From NCBI GenBank assembly GCA_963854835.1, contig OY978526.1, forward strand, positions 23,280,334 through 23,344,333: a stretch of 64,000 nucleotides of DNA. Direction: 5' to 3'. Every line of letters starts with the position of its first letter. Position 1 is the stretch's first letter. The DNA is from Megamerina dolium. Its lineage: Eukaryota; Arthropoda; Insecta; Diptera; Megamerinidae. This document shows, one piece after another, positions 59,341 to 64,000 of this stretch. The position numbers and the translations under genes were made by a program. The notes beneath the pieces are model-generated. The model had not been told where the DNA came from. It saw nothing but the letters and a program-made list of their open reading frames with translations, and searched no databases.

Positions 59341-61008
59341 ATTATAAATGCATGCATAAAACTGTTGCATATTTCAAGGGGACATATTTGTTTTTTATTT
59401 CTCTGTGACCTTTTACGTTCTTTGTATAAAAATTTTGTCTGAGAATACCCCTAGTGAAATTTTCCGATGAATAATTTTCTAGAATATTTTAACCCTCTAG
59501 TGACTTTCCAAATGCCATTTATACAGACTTTTCAGAAAAAGGGTCAAAATTACCCTTTTGTGAAATCGCTAGCGGGTTAAGATGTTTTACTAAATTATTC
59601 CTCATGAAATTTTACTCCATGTGTCCAAACTATATATTTCGCTCCGATATGAATTTGAACCCATTTTTATCATTTATTCTGAAAGCAGTCAGTCAAAAAA
59701 TTTGCAAATTTAATATGAGCATAGAAAAAAAATGCTTTCCTAATGGTACTTTTGTGTGAAAAGTTGTAAATTTCAATCGATTGCGTGCTATTTCGCATAT
59801 ATGCGTTCATAAGTAAATACACCTTTGACTCTTTGAGTCAAAGTTATAATAGACTTTAATAATACGAGTACTATAAATTTATACTAACTTTTATGTGGAT
59901 TAAAGCTTTTCCAATTTTACTGTTTTCATCTTTTACACACGTAGATATACACATTTAAATAAACAAATAACGAATTTGAAATTATTTTATTTCAATTTTT
60001 ATTTTTTCTCTCTGTTTAAATTTAATATTTATGTACATATGTGGGAATTTCACTAAGCTGATCCTTAGATCTGTAGTTTGAAGGTCTTAGATTTAAAAAA
60101 AAAAAAAGATTAATTCTTTATTTATTTTTTATCTCAAATTTGTGTAAAAATGTTCCACAAAGCAGGTGCCCAAAATAAAGTAGAAAGTCCAACGGACCAG
60201 AGTATTCACATTTTTAATGCATTTTTTTTTTTTTTTTTTTTTTGTCGCAGAATCCTAACTCAGGTTCAGATTTCTACCATCATCCTTAGGTTAACTTCTA
60301 GCCTTCAAAGGATCTGTAAATATAGCGAAAAAAAACAACTTATTTGAGGCCAGAAAGAAACCTAAGGAAAATGGCAAAAATTAGGTTTATTCGGTCGAAT
60401 CGACCCCGGATTCAGAAATAGCAAACACACATAGAAAATGAAAACTCTGAATCGTCAAATGTCTTTCTTTTGTTTTTGTTGTTGTTGTTGTTGTTGCTGC
60501 AGCCAAAAAAAATTACACCCATACACTATTAGTGCCGCCGTAGGAAGCATTGGGCAAAGAATACGATGTCCGAAAGATCAGACTTATTTTATGGGTTTTG
60601 GGTCACTGAACCCAATTCCCTAGTCGAATTTCCATCATAACCTTCATGTGTGTTTCTAATTGACAATAATTGACAAAACCGATGTTCCTTGAGGTTAAAA
60701 AGCCACCTGAGTAAAAATTTGACTTCACAATTAATTTGAAATTTCATCCATTAATTTCTCAAGTTTGAATTTTTATAAATCTACAATTTATGAAATCTTA
60801 TACGAATGAGTAAAAATATTAATTCACTTCCTTTAAATTCAATTTTTTAAATTTATTTAACCAAGAATGGTGTCAAAATTTCATACAAAAATTTTGAAAT
60901 TACATTGCCTAGTTAAGGACCTCCGTAATGGGCATATATACATAAATATATAAACATCACTTATTTAAATTATTTACAATTTCTATGCATTTTCATTCTG
61001 CTTCACAG
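59341..61008. other. AT-rich intron sequence before the third exon
   Basis: T22 run at 60222-60243 and a TTG run at 60477-60497. A short segment at about 60525-60565 is repeated near 62708. No gene recognised. Confidence 0.55.
60222..60243. repeat. Poly-T run
   Basis: About 22 consecutive T. Confidence 0.93.
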
Positions 61009-61150
61009 ACTGTTAAATCCGAAAATAGTACGCGCCTGTACGGTTGTACTCAGCGACTGGGAACAAATACCAACACGTTCGCTGAAAGCAGCAGTCACCA
61101 TATTACATCGCATCGCATTTGGTTGTTCGTGTCCGGCCATGCTGTACCAG
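61009..61150 (+). CDS. timeout: timeout exon, TIMELESS-domain helix segment (142 nt)
   Basis: Internal exon with acceptor TTCACAG ending at 61008 and donor CAG|GTGAGT at 61150/61151. Its first A completes AGA (Arg) begun in the previous exon, and 47 codons follow, ending in phase 0. The peptide contains LLNPKIVRACTVVLSDW near the start and ILHRIAFGCSCPAMLYQ at the end. The 'LHRIA ... (P/E)AxL(F/Y)Q' pattern is characteristic of TIMELESS/TIMEOUT proteins, and the usual continuation 'S-(L/I)-F-x-x-F' would lie in the next exon, which I did not find before position 64000. The overlapping 62-codon ATG frame (60985-61173) reads through the splice site and is a shadow. Similarity to vertebrate TIMELESS and the very large introns favour timeout over the circadian gene tim. 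Confidence 0.82.
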
Positions 61151-63271
61151 GTGAGTTTGTTATAGGATTATGATTGTGGGCAACATGCCTTTGTGTTTGG
61201 TTTTAATTTTTCAAACGCGCCAGAGTGCAAGTGTATGAATGCATATATCGTAGTACATATGTATTTATTATCTTTAGCCTTGAAAAATATTGTGTACATT
61301 TAGTAAACATTTAAAATGTTTTTATATAGAATTTAGAGTTTTTTTTTTGAGTTGTTTTAAATATTTAATATATTTTTGTTTCATATTAAAAGTTTTCTAA
61401 ATATTCCCAAGCTCCATGGTGTTGTGTAGCTTAAAAATCTATGTAATCAGCTGATGTTCTGAGTGGTCCCTCACGCGTAACTTTCATTAATTACATACAC
61501 GTATATTAAAAGGACGAAATGACTGAACCCTGCAGAAAATGAGACACAAAACTAACCATCTACAATTTATCATGTCGAAATCATAAGTAATAGAAAAGCA
61601 TACATAGGAGCATGCATGATTTAGAAGCAATACAACAATCGTTATCATTTCTAATATCACAATTGTTATTACACCGTCTTAGAAATCGTTTCTCTTTTGA
61701 CCGTAGGGCTCACATCGTTCTATATGTGTGTATGGTGGTTCTGTTTAGATGTGTAATTAATTGAAATGTTGCATACTTTTAGGCGCTCACCATAGACTGT
61801 GGTAATGGTGTGTTGCGAATGAAATTTTTAATTCAAATTTGTAATAACACACGTATACCACTGCCTTTCACCACTTCCACAACTACCATTATATTCCGTC
61901 TTATTATATATATATTTTTTTTAAACAAACTCTCGTATTCATACACAACTACATACTACTCGTTTTGTATGAATATAGACCCGCAAAACAAACATAAATC
62001 AAAGTCACAAGCACCAGTGAATGAGTGTGCCATAGCTACGGGAATTACCCAGCATCACCATCATCCGTGGCCTATGTGATATATGTGCGATTATGTGCGA
62101 CTAGAATGAAAACAGTGGACTATTGGCTGCTATTTGCCAACTTGCTACATAATATAATATATGTATATATACATTCATACATGCATCTATATTAGTACTG
62201 CATATATGTATATTTATTTTTCTACTGCTATTTATTCTGTAAATTAAATGAACTTGAATTTTAGTTGAGCTTGCTGCTGTTGTTTTTTTTTTATGTACTT
62301 AGAAGGCAGTCCGATTGAGAGAACAAAGAATAAAATGAATGCAGACAAAATAAATTGGAAGGTGCCAAAAGCATAGGAATTATAAGTTGCAGCATGTTTT
62401 TTCCACCTCTTCATTGTTCATTGCTGAGATTTTTAATTTTTGTTTTATAAATGCAAAAAAAAAAACAAAAAAATAGAAAAGAAAAACAAATCATATAAAT
62501 ACTTGTACCATAATTTACTTGAGTCTTTATTATTGCATGAGGTTTTTCTTCGTTTTTTTATATTTTCTGCAATCAGAACAATAACAGTTAAGAGTATAAT
62601 ACATAATGCGCGAGCTCATAAATCATATGTTTTGCTGCTATTTTTTTGTGTGTTGTCGCTGAACGAATTAAATTAATAATCACATTTTTTATAAACACAC
62701 ATACACCATTAGCACCGCCAAGGAAGCATTAGGTAAAGCTTACTGATTTATTTTGTTTCCTCTACCTCTTCGATGGTTTGAAAGTAAACGTTTCTCTCCA
62801 GCGCTTAGTTTTACGATAAGTTTTGTTGCACATTAAATATGTACTAAATATATGTATATTTGTCCATTATATTCTGCAATCAATTTTGGCCAGACATTTT
62901 TTTGTTTTTCGTTAGTTAGCTTCAATGGGAAGCCATCAGCCGGATATTCAGTCTTTTTTCTTTATCAGTACCCTCTATCGAGCTTCGAATATATAGATCT
63001 AGTGTGGAATTGTAGGTGCTGACATGTTTCCCATTGCTCAGCCTTCAACCGGAAGAACTTTCCGGTTTTTTTCTTTTTGTCAGTAGCGCCGATAATAACA
63101 CCTTCTATTTAAAAGCGGATTCTATCGTTCGCTCGATTGACTATGCTAATATCCTATTCTTACCGACAATGCAAACAGATCTAAAGATTTCCTTAGGGAT
63201 TTGTATAATATATAATTTAATCCCATAAATTAGGGTTTCTGTTTCTTAGATGGTTGTTATGTAATGAATAT
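61151..63271. other. AT-rich intron sequence, no gene seen
   Basis: No exon, RNA or transposon recognised. The 89- and 78-codon ORFs at 61810-62079 and 62440-62676 lack motifs. Confidence 0.55.
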
Positions 63272-63420
63272 AGCAAACCTCCGACAGTAAAATTTTCCAT
63301 GAAAAAACTTTCGAAGGAGCTCTCTAACAGCAAAAACTATAAATAATAATGTTACAAGAGCTATGCCGTTCGGAATCAGTTTATAATATTGGAGATAGGG
63401 ATTTAGTATGTTCAGAACAA
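63272..63420 (+). repeat. Worn SINE fragment
   Basis: CTCCGACAGTAAAATTTTCC, ATGAAAAAACTTTCGAAGGA, GAGCTATGCCGTTCGGAATC and AGTTTATAATATTGGAG follow the SINE body order. Confidence 0.6.
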
Positions 63421-63439
63421 ATATCAGAGAGCAAAAATT

Positions 63440-63689
63440 AATGTTGGTCAGCTATACATATGACACCTCTATGGGCACTCTAAGAATTGTGGGAACTAAT
63501 TTTAGAAAAAAATCAATTTTGTAAGAAAATCCTCCTTACCGGTACAGATAGGTGTTAAATATGTTTATGGGAAATGTTGAGACAAGAAACTAATGAAAGT
63601 TGGTCATACATTTCACCGATCTAGGATCGATTCTTACGCAATTAATATATTAGCTATCAATTTTCAAGTATTTAAGTTCACTTTGTATG
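63440..63689 (+). repeat. Likely family 2 repeat sequence, worn
   Basis: TATGACACCTCTATGGGCA and TTGAGACAAGAAACTAATGA with GGTCATACATTTCACCGATC resemble rearranged family 2 pieces. It is bracketed by two SINE copies. Confidence 0.35.
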
Positions 63690-63935
63690 GCCGATTTTTC
63701 TATCGAACGGTACCCACCTGTGGCCAAGCAATTGGCACATCTTCCGGCAGTAACAATTTGCCATGAAAAAGCTTATGAACGAACTCTGTGACAAAGCTGA
63801 GAAAAAGTAATGTCACACGGGTTCTGCCGTTCGGAATCGGCTAAAATAAGTAGGTCTCTTCTAATACTGTCCAAAATTTAACGGTCAAAGAGCCCTTCGG
63901 GGCTTTAAATGCCAGATATTAATTTTTTATTTTGT
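63690..63935 (+). repeat. tRNA-derived SINE, head lost
   Basis: GAACGGTACCCACCTGTGGC, CAAGCAATTGGCACATCTTC, GGCAGTAACAATTTGCCATG, GAACTCTGTGACAAAGCTGA, AAGTAATGTCACACGGGTTC, GTTCGGAATCGGCTAAAATA, AGGTCTCTTCTAATACTGTC, CAAAATTTAACGGTCAAAG, CCCTTCGGGGCTTTAAATGC and an AT-rich tail. A TTTGTATGG motif flanks it on both sides. Confidence 0.86.
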
Positions 63936-64000
63936 ATGGCAACCTACCTAAAGAGTAAAGAGAGAGGTTAAAAATGTTGAATTGCAAATATGATTGAGGG

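Larger units (their letters stand above)
49624..61008 (+). other. timeout: Timeout intron (11.4 kb)
   Basis: Starts GTGAGT and ends TTCACAG. It contains two mariner fragments (51480-53101), a SINE remnant, a family 2 tandem array (55095-56285), worn family 1 repeats and several microsatellites. No coding exon was recognised inside it. Confidence 0.75.
61151..64000 (+). other. timeout: Timeout intron downstream of the LHRIA exon (partial)
   Basis: Starts GTGAGT. No following timeout exon could be read before the window ends. The last 730 bp hold SINE and family 2 repeat sequence; the rest is AT-rich with no recognised feature. Confidence 0.65.

Noticed and set aside
60985..61173. 62-codon ATG-started ORF over the third exon
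   Set aside because: It runs across both splice sites in the wrong frame; the frame joined from the previous exon matches the TIMELESS family instead.

Overview
The window looks like intronic DNA from a higher fly. It is AT-rich, contains many degenerate mariner-type DNA transposons and non-LTR retrotransposon pieces, and has no long open reading frame. A tephritid-like fly is my guess from general character only; no species-diagnostic sequence was recognised. The only host coding sequence I can support is three short plus-strand exons: 49410-49493, 49575-49623 and 61009-61150. They join in frame across canonical GT-AG introns. The joined peptide is an acidic stretch, then FKFEDFVKR, then a segment ending with LHRIAFGCSCPAMLYQ. 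That is the pattern of the TIMELESS/TIMEOUT family, and I call the gene timeout (tim-2). Almost everything else is therefore intron: over 49 kb upstream of the first exon, 81 bp between exons one and two, 11.4 kb between exons two and three, and at least 2.8 kb downstream. No second host gene was found. Layout: 1-650 mariner-like remnant; 745-1362 tandem repeats of about 154 bp (family 1); 3285-3960 mariner remnant; 4535-5118 two SINE copies followed by family 3 repeats (5200-5690); 6977-8112 internally deleted mariner with both terminal repeats and TA duplications; 9120-11095 two non-LTR fragments flanking a mariner fragment; 14805-15480 non-LTR 3' end; 17640-18480 family 2 repeats followed by an RNase H-bearing retrotransposon tail (18505-19210); 21184-22345 SINE plus family 2; 24480-26590 family 1 array split by an RNase H retrotransposon fragment; 27114-28218 and 34275-35547 two copies of one mariner family in opposite orientation; 30243-32110 SINE and non-LTR remnants; 36290-37790 family 1 in reverse, then a SINE piece; 39640-41085 family 2 plus SINE; 43400-45345 family 3, SINE, family 2, non-LTR piece, SINE, family 2; 47781-48765 an IS630/Tc1/mariner element with 41-residue D-D spacing in its wider family; 51480-53101 mariner fragments; 54955-56285 SINE piece plus family 2; 58975-59340 worn family 1; 63272-64000 SINE, family 2, SINE. 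The most interesting signals are non-coding. First, there is a multi-copy tRNA-derived SINE family with A and B boxes, notable because SINEs are scarce in Drosophila. Second, three otherwise different tandem repeats share a period of about 154 bp and a short core close to CTCCCATACAAA. Third, SINE copies lie next to these arrays far more often than scattering would suggest. The known genes do not form a pathway with each other; the transposons are unrelated passengers in introns of one gene.
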